Of a DNA stretch of 64,000 nucleotides, positions 35,447 to 45,798 are shown in pieces. The stretch lies in the NCBI GenBank assembly GCA_025201765.1, contig MU623426.1, positions 97,605 to 161,604 of the forward strand, read 5' to 3'. This DNA is from Daldinia sp. FL1419. Lineage: Eukaryota > Ascomycota > Sordariomycetes > Xylariales > Hypoxylaceae. The position numbers were made by a program, and so were the translations under genes. A model generated the notes under the pieces. The model was not told the origin of the DNA. It saw nothing but the letters and a program-made list of their open reading frames with translations, and did no database searches. Within the stretch, counting starts at the first letter, position 1, and each line of letters begins with the position of its first letter.

Positions 35447-35580
35447 GCCCGGTTAGCTCAATCGGTAGAGCGTGAGACTCTTAATCTCAAGGTTGCGGGT
35501 AAGTCTAAATAGATAAATCCATTACAATGGTCACCCACGTACTAACCCAGCTCGAATAGGTTCGACCCCCGCATCGGGCT
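35447..35580 (+). tRNA. tRNA-Lys(CUU), T arm interrupted by spliceosomal-type intron
   Basis: Exon 1 is 35447-35498 (52 nt) and exon 2 is 35560-35580 (21 nt). Joined, they form a perfect 73-nt tRNA: acceptor GCCCGGT/ATCGGGC with discriminator T, D arm GCTC/GAGC, anticodon stem TGAGA/TCTCA with loop CTCTTAA (anticodon CTT at 35480-35482), and T stem GCGGG/CCCGC with loop TTCGACC. The anticodon loop is uninterrupted, so the usual 37/38 intron is absent. The 61-nt insert (35499-35559) lies between tRNA positions 52 and 53. It begins GTAAGT, has TACTAAC at 35540-35546 and ends TAG, 13 nt after the branch motif. The internal B box (GGTTCGACCCC) stays intact across the 3' junction. A T10 run at 35625-35634 can end Pol III transcription. 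It could be a pseudogene only if the insert is never removed. Confidence 0.88.
35499..35559 (+). other. Intron within tRNA-Lys T arm (copy 1)
   Basis: A 61-nt insert with GTAAGT donor, exact TACTAAC branch motif (35540-35546) and TAG acceptor. The borders could shift by one base because both sides have G; the GT-AG reading is used. The first G of the insert can pair in the T stem, so the precursor can still form a five-base-pair T stem with an enlarged loop. Confidence 0.8.
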
Positions 35581-35634
35581 CAATTCCTGATGCTTCTCGT
35601 TAAATTGAGAAAAATCAACCTTCCTTTTTTTTTT
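35581..35634 (+). terminator. Conserved tRNA-Lys trailer and Pol III terminator (copy 1)
   Basis: A 44-nt trailer followed by T10. The trailer matches that of the second copy at 43 of 44 positions. CTCAATT (the last two tRNA bases plus five trailer bases) can pair with AATTGAG (35604-35610) as a 7-bp hairpin directly at the tRNA 3' end. Confidence 0.75.
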
Positions 35635-36169
35635 GTCATTTTATTAATAATTTCCCCCCTTCTTCCGTCGTTTTGTGCGCATGCAGGAACGCACTAGGAT
35701 CCCTATTTTGAAAGGTCAACCCCTGTCGTCCATCGGGCGCGTTGGCATGTTATGTAGTTAGCGTCGCGGCTAGTTCATACGAAGGGATCTTGTGGAGATG
35801 CGCCTAAAACAAGTCACCAAGACGGGTAAGTAGATCTATATTTTATCTTGTGCTGTCATGTATGCACATATGTCATCAAGGGAGAAAGAATGTCCGGGTC
35901 GTGCGTAAATTCAAATATAATGATAGAATGATTATCCTTTCTTTCCTGTTTCCACTATTCACGTCTCATCGCCATCGGAAACCATCATCGTGCGCCGAGG
36001 GTATATCTAGAGAAACGCTCCCCAAAATCCACCCATCAAAAGCAAAGCTAGGAGGGGTATATGTATGTGCATTAACAATTAAAAGAGTATAGCCTCGTCG
36101 AAGAGAACAGAAAGGCTCCGCGTCGGCTTGCTCTTCAAGCGCGTAAATAACCCCCTGTTCCTTCAGACA
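35635..36169. other. Intergenic, nothing seen
   Basis: About 530 bp downstream of the tRNA-Lys gene, AT-rich, with no supported gene or obvious repeat. Confidence 0.4.
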
Positions 36170-36397
36170 CTACGGTCGTGTCTTCTTCCGTTCTGTCGTC
36201 GGTTCATCCCCTCCCCACGTCTCAATTATGATATCCCTCTCACCTATTTGGACGTCGGCCCTCGGTCTCCGTCCGGGCGACCGACTGGGCAGCCCACAGG
36301 GCGGGTGATCGGGTGAGTCGTATATAGGCTTTGGTCTAGCACCGCTCGTACGACGCGAGGCTCGGCTTGGCTCCGAAGAGCTCATACAGTTGCCCAT
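36170..36397 (-). CDS. Candidate small acylated protein (MGNCMSS)
   Basis: A 75-codon frame starting MGNCMSSSEPSRASRR. G2 with S6 fits the N-myristoylation signal MGxxxS, and C4 next to it fits a palmitoylation site, the dual-lipid pattern of small membrane-tethered signalling or endosomal proteins. The rest is basic and proline-rich (RPKPIYDSPDHPPCGLPSR), without a known domain. A GTGAG donor-like site follows codon VQI (near 36243), so the true gene may have further exons. The frame also extends 29 codons upstream, but the internal ATG gives the meaningful N-terminus. It may be a chance frame; no similarity search was possible. Confidence 0.4.
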   Translation of the reverse strand: MGNCMSSSEPSRASRRTSGARPKPIYDSPDHPPCGLPSRSPGRRPRADVQIGERDIIIETWGGDEPTTERKKTRP

Positions 36398-39362
36398 AGT
36401 GTATTTCCGTCCTTGTTTTGGTGACGTAGTTGTAACACGATATTTGCGCGGTGTAAGTAGGCTCCCAGGTTGGTGAAGAAGCAAAAGGCAAAGTTCCTGT
36501 TAGGACTCGTCTGTCAGAAATATAGGTAATGTTTATAAAAGATTAGGAAACCAAGTCTGGAGGTATGGTGTAGAAGGAAGAAAACTATGGTGGGAGAAGA
36601 AATACATATATAGTTGCATTTCGTCCAGTCTACCTGGTGACAGCTGATCTGGAGTGCGCCCCCAATAGGTATGTCACGAGAGCCCCCCCTGACAGTGCCT
36701 GACTGGATACTACCATAGGCATGCACGCAACTCAATCTAGTATAGCATGCGAGTCAGTCCCTGTATAAGCCTGCCGTATTATAGTGACTCTCAAAACCGG
36801 CGCGTTTACTGGATTTTGAATCATCTAGGTTCCCCTAATCACAGTTATTGTTTAGACAATAGGTAATCCGCCCTTATTTTTAGGAGAGTATAAAGGATAG
36901 AAAATAACACGTCGCAACGAGTTAACTATCGGGAATGATATATACATGCATTATTGGATGATTCTTTGGCCACATGATTATACCTATGCCTATAGACAAG
37001 TTATTCCAGGATTCTTCTACTTGGTCCAGGTAACTGCAACTACCTACCTCTACCTGTTCCACCACTTCAACCACCTCAACAGCAAATACGACAGTAAGTC
37101 GAGAATTGAGCCCCCCAGCCTTGCGATCTGCCCCGACATCCAACAAACGCCGAGCGCTAAGGCCGTACACTTTCTTCAGCCTTACCACACTGCCACACAT
37201 GCATGACAATAACGTCTGCGCAAAAGTGGCTTAGCACTACCTGTGTGCTTGGGTTGTGATAACCTCACTTCACCTCGATACCATCGAATTATATTTACTC
37301 TATCGAAGTTTGTCAGAAAAAAAAGGTGGGAACAACGGAGGCACTATCATAGCTTGCTTAAGAGCAAAACGCGATACTGCGGATGATGGTAAGTCTTGAA
37401 ATCGCCTTGTAAGCAGTGACTGCATAGAGGCTTAGATACACACTTGTCCGACTCTTGTCCGCCGTACTCTTCCACACAATAGAAAGAGACTATTGAGGTC
37501 GACACCATGGGATAGATTCTCTGCGCAGTACATCCTATCCGTATTAGCTCCTATCTACACAGGGGCCTACTTACCTACCTCATTTGACAATTCCTGATAG
37601 AGCCAACCATAAAACAATAAAGTGGATTTTCTCATAATCGACCAAATATCCAAAATATCAGTAAAAGGCGAATGGCTATGTTATAGATGATCTGTATAAA
37701 ACGTAGGCAGCAGGCAAGTGACTCACGCGGCCAATTATCGCGACTTATTTGACAAGGGGGAGGAGGGTATAGAAATCATTCACGCAGTTAGGCAGGCATC
37801 CAACAGAGTAATCCATCTGGAACCCGTGATTATGACCTGCGTCCAACACACAAGGTTAACTCGCATGACCAACAACATTCCCGACGATTAAAAGCAATGG
37901 ACTGTCTTCGGACCGATCGAGTAGCTAGAATTAATAGCCTAACTTGCAACTTCATTGTGGCATATTGCACTTCTAACTTATGTTAGTTTTCCTGAATATG
38001 GCTTAACTCTTCAATATGGCATGAAATGACTATCTACCCTAGAATGTAGTAGCCATCGTATAATAGTGAATATGGCGAGTTGTCCAGTTACCGTCGATTC
38101 GATGGGCCGCATTTCGTCGCATTTATTCCATCTAAATTTTATACAATAGCAATTGAGCAATCAGTAGTATTGTTAATTTGCAAAGATTTGATCACCTTGG
38201 ATAGCCTATCTAGAGAATCTAAATTGACTCGGGGTCGGCAAGGCAGACACGCTCAAGGTAATAGGTATGTAAACATCGGGCCTTGATTAGCTTACAATAA
38301 AATTGCCATCGTCGAGTTGTATCTCGTTGTTCCACTCTATATTTTAAACCAAGGCATAGGCCAGTGACTTTGCGTTTTAAATAGCTACACCCTTCGTTGT
38401 ATATTACCTAGAAGCCTAACAAAAAACTAAGGTTAGTGAATAGTTGAATGCGTGGTTGCTCAAGCTACGCTGTTATTAGCAAACTAATAGGGATGATAGA
38501 GGATTTACTTACTTAACAGCATGTTTCGCCTTGGACTTCTTTTTCCTCCTCTCTCTTCTTTGCCATCCTCATCCCATCCTACCATCCCAATCGCCAGTCG
38601 TAAACCATCCCAGCAGTCCAAGAGTCTAAGTGCGCGGGTCTATCCTCGCCGCCAATCTCGCACTATGTATCACCCCCAGCAACAAGACTGGAGCAGAGAA
38701 ATGATGGCTTCCTGTTTAAACCACTCCTACAACAACACTCGTACGGGCCCCCAAACCAAGGACGTAGAAAAACGGCCGCAGCGCTGTTGGTTATATAAGG
38801 ACGGCTTGCCTCCGTTTGTCACCGTACAAGAGCCTACGGAAAAGCCTATAACAAGAACACAGCCCGAAAATAAACCCATGTTTCTTCAATTATGTTTTGG
38901 ACCTTGGTGTTGGGAGGTCTGATATCCGGATGGATAGCCGTACCTGAATAATGGTCCTTATGATTTGTCTGTCATCCATCTAACGTTGATGGCGCAGCCC
39001 CGAGATTAGCCATGGCGTTATGAGAAATAAATGTCTTAATCAGAGTATAACTTATCAAAACTCATGGTTTTCATTTTGAACAGAGCAGTGTTAATGGTGT
39101 AAGTATTGTATATAAGACTATAATAAGTATTGTATATTGGTATGATGTGAGCCTACGATGACGCCCCACATCAGGATCCCTCCGGCCCAGACTCTTCAGC
39201 CGTAGGCTTACAGACTTACCCTAAATTCGCCTCCTCCCCCCCCTTGACCAGAAAAATGACTATTTGTAAGCAACCTCGAAAAGGGGGAACTACATTAACC
39301 ACGGGCTGAAAAAGTTAGCAAAATTATTCTAGACTCTAGGGCGTATTTTAGTTTTCCGCAGA
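36398..39362. other. Large intergenic stretch, one weak ORF
   Basis: About 3 kb with no firm gene. A plus-strand frame at 38521-38922 (133 codons; an internal ATG at 38665 gives MYHPQQQDWSREMM...) ends in LCFGPWCWEV and could be a small lineage-specific gene, but it has no domain and I give it little weight. Confidence 0.4.
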
Positions 39363-40691
39363 ATGCCCGCAACTCCCCGCCAAAAAGCCTGCATCGCCTG
39401 CGCAGACTCCAAGCGCGGATGCGATAAGCAGCTTCCAGAATGTCAGCGATGTATAGACAGAGATGTTGATTGCGTTTATCCGCAACCCAAGAGGCGAAGG
39501 AGAAATCCAAATGCGCGTGCTAGTCAGCCCGAGGAAGTTCCCGCAATTCAGAATCATGACCCGGCTGATGCTGATGCCGATGCCAACGTCGAGCCCGTGT
39601 CCGATATCCCGACGGGCGGTCTTGAATTCGGGGACTGGGGTGCGGGAGCTGCCGACTTGGACCTTTCACTATCGGATATGATAATGCCATACATCCCATC
39701 TCCACCGGCGCATATAGCTGGTCAATCAGCCCAGAGGCTTATCCTCGAAGGCGGCGATGATACATCATCCAGTACGCCGAGTCCCTGGTTTCTCGGAGAC
39801 GAGACGTGGGTCTTGCAGCACAGCCAAAAACAACCTGCTACCTCTGCTAATATCGAGCTGGAGCCCTTTATCCACGCGGTGGAAGAAATGCTGCATTCCT
39901 GGGTCCGGAACGGATATAATAGCTTTATTCACCGGCGATTGTACGATAAAGGCTTACCTATGTGTCTCCAGGACGCATTTACAACTCTAGGGACGTACAT
40001 TGGTCGTTCACCAGCGATGAAGGAGACGATACTCCAAATCGCCGAGTGGCGCTCCTCCGCCCTCGCAAGTCAATGCCCATGCACCGCCGGCGGCGCGCAG
40101 GGTCTACGAGCGCAACTAGCCCGCGTACATGCGTTGTTCATCTACCAATTCATCCTGCTCTTCGACGGCTCCGTACACGCGCGCGCGCACGCCGAAAAAC
40201 AACAACCAACGCTACGGCAGTGGGTCGCGCAGATGTGCGAAGCAGCAAAGCGATACCGAGGGGAGGACATCCTCGCGCGGAGCAACCGCCCGCGTCCATG
40301 GGCCGTAAGTAAACTCGACCTCGAATACGAGACCTCGTCCGCGATGTGGCAGCTATGGATCTTGATCGAGAGCGTTCGCCGCTCACAGCTCATCATCGAT
40401 ACTATTTCCAACATCTACGACACCCTGACTGCGGGGTGGGCTAATTGCACCGGAGCCGTCATGTTCACGGCTCGGAAGGGGCTGTGGGATGCTGATTCTG
40501 CGGCCAAGTGGTTTGAGCTGTCGTCCAAGGAAGAGCCGCTTATGGTGCCGTCGCTGCAGCCTGGGCCGCTTATATCGCAGTATAACGCCGACGAGTTTGA
40601 TGAATTGGTAAAGGTGGTTTGGGCGTGTATAGTTGGTGCGGATAAGATGAAATGGTGGATTGACAAGAGTAATAAGGCGATTGAAGTATAA
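39363..40691 (+). CDS. Zn2Cys6 fungal transcription factor
   Basis: A single exon of 442 residues. The N-terminus carries a complete Zn(II)2Cys6 binuclear cluster, CxxCx6Cx6CxxCx6C (C10, C13, C20, C27, C30, C37), followed by a basic linker PKRRRRNP (about 43-50) that should give DNA contact and nuclear import. A short acidic Asp/Ala stretch (PADADADANVEP) follows. The remaining ~330 residues are helical, with FIHAVEEMLHSWVRNGYNSFIHRRLY and WQLWILIESVRRSQL as recognisable segments of the regulatory half seen in fungal cluster regulators. The adjacent aldo-keto reductase lies 735 bp downstream on the same strand and could be a target, but that is only proximity. The target pathway is unknown. 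Confidence 0.93.
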   Translation: MPATPRQKACIACADSKRGCDKQLPECQRCIDRDVDCVYPQPKRRRRNPNARASQPEEVPAIQNHDPADADADANVEPVSDIPTGGLEFGDWGAGAADLDLSLSDMIMPYIPSPPAHIAGQSAQRLILEGGDDTSSSTPSPWFLGDETWVLQHSQKQPATSANIELEPFIHAVEEMLHSWVRNGYNSFIHRRLYDKGLPMCLQDAFTTLGTYIGRSPAMKETILQIAEWRSSALASQCPCTAGGAQGLRAQLARVHALFIYQFILLFDGSVHARAHAEKQQPTLRQWVAQMCEAAKRYRGEDILARSNRPRPWAVSKLDLEYETSSAMWQLWILIESVRRSQLIIDTISNIYDTLTAGWANCTGAVMFTARKGLWDADSAAKWFELSSKEEPLMVPSLQPGPLISQYNADEFDELVKVVWACIVGADKMKWWIDKSNKAIEV

Positions 40692-41425
40692 TACATAATA
40701 AATATCTTACAATATTGCTATCTAAATCATGTTGCTCATCTTGAATGTCGATCAAGTCCATTCATCGCCTCAATGCGATATACAAGCTAGGTTAGAATAA
40801 GATATCTGAGCTTCTCATAACTTCTTATAACTTCTTATAACTCCTATTATACCACAATCCTAATCACTTCTCTCAATTTAGCTTTCACACGCCCAAGTAA
40901 GCTCTTGGTGTAGACGGGCACTGTACCAAGAGCAATAACTAAGTCAATAATATTCACGACTTAAAATCAAATCGTACCACGGTTTAGAAATACTAAAATT
41001 TATCGGTGTAACTATTCAGCCGTAAATATTCGCGAAAAGCGCGAATCGCTCGAACCCGAAGCGCGCCCAGATCCTTTTAGTCATGGCGGCCAAGATGCGG
41101 AAAAGTCGCGGAAAAGTCGCGGAATTATGGCGGAATACCCAATCAATCAATCACGTCACAAGGAGGGTCTCCAATGCGAGTAGTACTGAGAGAAAAAAAG
41201 GCTACTTTGGAATATCTGAAGTGATTTCAAAGCATTACTTGGGGATGATTAAACGAAAACGAGGGGATGATACTCCGTTCGAAACAATAGGGGATGGAGA
41301 TCTCGTTGGCGTTATAAAGTCAACGGACAGCCGCACAACTTTGAAAAAGCACATCCTAATCTATATCATATCAAAGTAAACTGACCTACAGCTAGAGCCT
41401 TTAAAAAGCTATTCTATCGTTCAAT
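40692..41425. other. Intergenic
   Basis: Between the Zn2Cys6 gene and the reductase. It holds a TAACTTCTTA-unit tandem repeat near 40814-40843 and a direct repeat GGAAAAGTCGC near 41099-41120. A plus-strand frame at 41083-41379 has no features. Confidence 0.4.
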
Positions 41426-42572
41426 ATGGCACCCTCAGTACCAGTAAAGATTATCCTCGGCACCCACACGGTACGTACGCCACGTCGCTTCCAAGCAGCC
41501 ATTTCTAATAACAAGACATAGGTGGGCAGCAAGATTAATAACCCCGGAATTGCACATTTCGACAGCCCCGAAGAAGTCAAGGGGCTACTAGACGCCTTCT
41601 ACAACCGAGGGTATCGGGACATCGACACAGGGCGCAACTACCCAGGCTCAGAAGAGCGCCTGGGCCTAGCCGGAGCTGCATCGCGGTTCACCATCCACAC
41701 AAAAGTCAAAGACGGGCCTCCGGGGTCCCACGAGCCCTCCAAGATCGCCGAAAGCATCAAGCTCTCTCTCTCGGAGCTCCAGACCCCCAGCGTGGAAACC
41801 ATGTACCTACACGTGCCCGACCGACAGACGCCCATCGAGGACGCAGCGAGGGCGATCAACGAGGGCGTCAAGGAGGGCAAGTACAAGCGCTTCGGCTTGT
41901 CCAACTACACGGAGGAAGAAGTGCAGAAGTTCATCGACGTCTGCGAGGAGAAGGGGTATGCGAAGCCGAGTTTGTACCAGGGGCATTATAACGCGCTAGT
42001 TAGGGGCGGCGAGAAGGAGATGTTTCCGCTCTTGCGCAAGCATGGCATTTCCTTTTTCGCTTACAGGTAGTTATTTCCACGTCAGAACCCGAGATTTGCA
42101 TATGGGTGAACTTACGCGTGTGTTAGTCCCGCCGCAGGAGGTATTTTCTCCGGCAACGCTGGAAAATCGAGCAATTCCTCGCGCTGGAGCAACGACGTAA
42201 GTCCCACCATCACCTACACCACCTCCAAACCTCTTCCCTTCTCCACCTTCTAACCGCCCCCAGAACCAAATCGGCCGCCTATACGGCAAAGTTTACGGCC
42301 AGCCCCCCGTCCAAGCCTCCGTCGACGTAGTCCGAGCCGCGGCCGAGAAATACGGCATCAACGGGCACGCGGCCGCGTTGCGCTGGACGACGTTCCACAG
42401 CGTGTTGGACGGAAAATACGGCGACGGCGTGATCTTCGGTGTATCCAGTATGGATCAGCTGAAGAAGACGCTGGATGCGATTGAGGATGGCCCGTTGCCT
42501 GCCGAGCTGGCAGATGCTATCGAGGCCGTGTATGCTACCGTTGAGGGCTCTGGGCCGCCGCACCATCTATAA
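41426..42572 (+). CDS. Aldo-keto reductase (AKR7/aflatoxin aldehyde reductase-like)
   Basis: Four exons, 41426-41470, 41522-42066, 42127-42196 and 42264-42572, give 322 residues, normal for the family. The AKR catalytic tetrad can be read: D50 (in YRDIDTG), Y55 (NYPGSEE), K76 (IHTKVK) and H112 (YLHVPDR). The wording GLSNYTEEEV, NALVRGGEKEMFPLLRKHGISFFAYSPAAGG and WTTFHSVL follows the AKR7 pattern (aflatoxin aldehyde reductase and fungal relatives), so NADPH-dependent reduction of aldehydes in the cytosol is likely. The first exon is only 15 codons, and the ATG choice rests on the MAPSVPVKIILGTHT opening, which supplies the first beta strand. It lies downstream of the Zn2Cys6 factor on the same strand. 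Confidence 0.92.
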
Positions 42573-43066
42573 GTGGATGGGCGATGTGCTGTATTAAAGG
42601 GAGATATTGCTAGGCTAGGAAATTTGTATTTACAACCGATAGTTGAGAGCGTTTGTCTTATTCTTGATCAATTTTTCCGATGAGTTCAAAGACAACTGTT
42701 TGATATGCGCATTTTAAAACATGTCACTGGAACAAGGAACCCCGAAACTAGCGCCTAGGTATATAATCCTGAGTTAACGGGCAGAAGGGCCACATAGGTA
42801 CCTAAAGCTATCCCTGTAGAGGGCGCCTATCGCGTCTAATAGCACGCTACTACCTCTAGCGCAAGTCCACAGGAAAACTAGTCGCAGCTGGAAAAAGGCG
42901 CTACGAGGTACGTACTTTCGTTCTTATCCACTTAGCCAAGTTCCATATTATAACACACTGTCCACTTTCCAACCCCAACCCCAACCACATCAACCTCGTA
43001 ACCGTCATGTCTTAACGTCCTAAATGTCGGTGGGACGAGGCTGGATGTATTACAGCGAGAGTCTAG
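42573..43066. other. Intergenic
   Basis: About 490 bp between the reductase and the cyclase genes, with several AGGTACCT/ACCTA words near 42796-42805 and nothing else seen. Confidence 0.35.
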
Positions 43067-44224
43067 ATGAGTTACACAAAAGAGTCCCTCCAATGGGCTC
43101 GCATCGGGACGATTGCGCTGCTCGTGTTTCTTCTCTCAGCTCACGTCTTCGCTTATGAGGAATTATCCGACGATGCGCTTCGTCGTATCCCCAGCGGTGC
43201 GAGTGACTTCGATATTAAGTCCGGGTCGCTCTTATCGCCCATATTAATACCCCGGGTCCCTGGTACACCGGGGCATATTACCGTACAGCATCATTTTGTC
43301 GATTTCTTCTCGCGGCAGCTTCCAAAGTGGAATATCGACTGGCATAACTCGACGTCAAAGACCCCGGCAACAGGCAACACAGATATTCCGTTTAGGAATC
43401 TGATCGTCACCCGTGATCCTCCGTGGGCAAAGACTGGAGATGTTAGTCGCCTGACGCTGGTTGCGCATTACGATAGTCTCTACCGGCCGGAGGGATTCAT
43501 CGGGGCTACGGATAGTGCTGCCCCTTGCGCTGTGCTGATGCACGTGGCGCGGAGCATCGACGAAGCTCTGACGAAGAAGTGGGAGGCCATGGAGGAATCT
43601 GGCGATTCTGGCTTGGGCTTGGAAGAGGAAAAGGGTGTCCAGATTCTACTCCTAGATGGAGAAGAAGCTTGGGTTAGCTGGTCTGACACAGACTCCCTTT
43701 ACGGTGCCCGAGCACTCGCAGAAACCTGGGATTCTGAGCTACACGCGAGTAACTCGGTATACCGAACCCGCCTCGAGTCAATCAGCCTCTTCTTACTCAT
43801 CGATCTGCTCGGAGCAGCAGACCCTCACGTCCCTTCGTACTTCCAGTCGACGCATTGGGCTTACCAAGGCCTGTCCAAGATAGAAGAGCGGATGCGGAAG
43901 CTAGGCCTGCTCCGTGCCAAACCGAAAAACCCATTCTTACCGGAGTCGGATAAGAAGGCATCGCAATTCACCAGGGCGTACATCGGGGATGATCACGTGC
44001 CCTTTATGGTTCGGGGAGTCGATGTGCTGCATATTATCCCTTCGCCGTTCCCAGATACGTGGCATACTATGGATGATGACGGAGAGCACTTGGATATAGA
44101 CACTTTGGACGACTGGGCTAAGATACTCTCGGCGTTTGCAGCGGAGTGGATGGAGCTGGATGCTTTTATGAGCGAGCCGCCTTCTTCAGGGGAGAAGGTT
44201 ATTAGAGATAGGTCGGAACTATAA
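43067..44224 (+). CDS. Glutaminyl-peptide cyclotransferase (M28 family)
   Basis: A single exon of 385 residues. An N-terminal hydrophobic segment (about 12-29, IGTIALLVFLLSAHVFA) acts as signal peptide or anchor, placing the enzyme in the secretory pathway. The M28-type single-zinc site of glutaminyl cyclases is visible: H134 in LVAHYDS, D149 in GATDSAAPC (metal ligand), E199/E200 in LDGEEAW, D246 in IDLLGA, and H333 in PFPDTWHTMDDD (metal ligand). The enzyme converts N-terminal glutamine or glutamate of secreted peptides and proteins into pyroglutamate. The catalytic E and D residues of active cyclases appear conserved, so activity is likely. Confidence 0.93.
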   Translation: MSYTKESLQWARIGTIALLVFLLSAHVFAYEELSDDALRRIPSGASDFDIKSGSLLSPILIPRVPGTPGHITVQHHFVDFFSRQLPKWNIDWHNSTSKTPATGNTDIPFRNLIVTRDPPWAKTGDVSRLTLVAHYDSLYRPEGFIGATDSAAPCAVLMHVARSIDEALTKKWEAMEESGDSGLGLEEEKGVQILLLDGEEAWVSWSDTDSLYGARALAETWDSELHASNSVYRTRLESISLFLLIDLLGAADPHVPSYFQSTHWAYQGLSKIEERMRKLGLLRAKPKNPFLPESDKKASQFTRAYIGDDHVPFMVRGVDVLHIIPSPFPDTWHTMDDDGEHLDIDTLDDWAKILSAFAAEWMELDAFMSEPPSSGEKVIRDRSEL

Positions 44225-44682
44225 ACTGGCTATGCTTCACCATATTTTCTACGGTTAGAATGCTACACCTATAGAAGAATTAAATAATGATTCTTATCGG
44301 TGTTCTTAATAATGAATAGCGTGGATAACAGCTGTATGCCAAAACATGTGGACTTGCTTATAAAGCCGTGTGAATTATTCAAGAACTTATACAATTAGCA
44401 CTGTACCAGCTTCCAGCACCTATCCTTATCGATAATCAAACACCACGTCAGCCACAAGAAACAAGACAACAGCAAACCGTCACCGGGAAAAGTGGAACAG
44501 GATATTGTGTTCAATTGAAGGAAGCTCTGGTACATCACATCGCTAACAAGACAAAAACAATTTGGTCGTTGCAACGTCGAACCAACTTTTGTTTTCCAAA
44601 AGTTGCCCATTGCACCACCGCCATCCCACCATCCTACCCCTCTAGAGAGGAAAAAAAAAGCATAAAAACATAAAACAACATA
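44225..44682. other. Intergenic / 5' UTR of SWP1
   Basis: About 460 bp upstream of the OST subunit gene, ending in an A-rich tract (44650-44680) just before the start codon. No gene was seen; a minus-strand frame at 44395-44610 lacks features. Confidence 0.35.
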
Positions 44683-45492
44683 ATGCGATTCCTCCAGTCA
44701 TTCGCAGCGCCGCTGTTGCTGTTGGCCGGCGCGGCTCAGGCAGCTTCGTCTTGGGGATTCGACGATGCGAAGCTTAGCGTCGTCGCGAAGAAAGCCGGGA
44801 CCAAGGATAAGGATGTTAGACAGTAAGTCTGGTCAGGATTCAAAACCGATATTTATACCGAATTGGGAAGCTAATTGACGTCTCATAAAGATTCAACGAC
44901 AAGACTCCCGTCCTTCAGACCCCCGTGGTATTCGATAGCTCCGATAGCTTAAAGATCCTCTTGACGGCCAAGGAAGACGGAAAGGGCAAGCGTCCGCACC
45001 AGGCGTTCCTCGTTCTCCGCGATCCTACCTCCGGCCTCGAGGCACCGTTCCCGTTAACCGTCAAGGACAACGGAAAAGCTACCGTTGAAATCGTGCGCCT
45101 ACCCCCCCTTCTCTTGTACCTCCCCCTCGATTCTAACTAACCACCACCACCCCCCCAGAAACACAGCGACCTCCCCCTCCAACTCGCCATCTCCAGCACG
45201 CCTCTCAAAGCCTCCTTAGTCCTCGCCTCCTTCGGCTCCTCGTCAGGTCTAGTAAAAGACATCTTCGACGTCGAAATCGTCCGCGACCCAGCCGCCAAGC
45301 CCCTCGTCTACGAGAAGCCCCTGCGCTACGGCAAGCTCGACGAGATCCACCACATCTTCCGCGCCGACCCCAAGAGCCCGCCCCAGCTCATCTCCATCGT
45401 CTTCGTCTTCGCCGTCTTGGCTACCATCCCGCTGCTGCTCGCTAGCGTACGTATTTGTTCTCTCTCTACCTCCCTCTTCTCCTTTCCTTATA

Positions 45493-45538
<46 letters not shown>

Positions 45539-45798
45539 GTGGCTAACACGCACCGCAGTGGGGCATCCTCGGCGCCAACATCTCACACCTCCCAACAGCC
45601 CTCGGCGCCGCGCCAGTCGCGCACGGGACCTTCCTAGGCTCCATCGCCGCCATGGAACTAGTTTTCTTCCTATACTACTCCACGTGGAACCTCTTCCAGA
45701 CCCTGCCCTTCATCGGCCTCGTCTCCGTCAGTATCTTCCTAAGCGGCTCCAAGGCCCTAGGCGAGGTCCGCCGACGCCGGCTGGCCGGGGAGAGGTGA
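44683..45798 (+). CDS. Oligosaccharyltransferase subunit Swp1 / ribophorin II
   Basis: Four exons, 44683-44822, 44891-45092, 45159-45446 and 45559-45798, give 289 residues. A signal peptide (MRFLQSFAAPLLLLAGAAQA) leads a luminal beta-rich domain (SSWGFDDAKLSVV..., LTAKEDGKGKRPHQAFLVLRD). Three C-terminal transmembrane helices follow: LISIVFVFAVLATIPLLLAS, a segment around GTFLGSIAAMELVFFLYY, and FIGLVSVSIFLSGSKALGE with a basic RRRR end. This is the arrangement of Swp1/ribophorin II, a non-catalytic subunit of the complex that transfers N-glycans to nascent proteins in the ER. The third intron (112 nt) is longer than usual because it contains a CT microsatellite upstream of its acceptor. Confidence 0.92.
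45496..45534. repeat. CT dinucleotide microsatellite in SWP1 intron 3
   Basis: About 19 perfect TC/CT repeats in the intron, between the donor (45447) and the branch site CTAAC (45543-45547). It is likely length-polymorphic and also acts as a long pyrimidine tract. Confidence 0.95.

Noticed and set aside
38521..38922. 133-codon plus-strand frame ending LCFGPWCWEV
   Set aside because: No recognisable domain, low-complexity start, and no splice or neighbour support; kept only as a remark in the intergenic entry.
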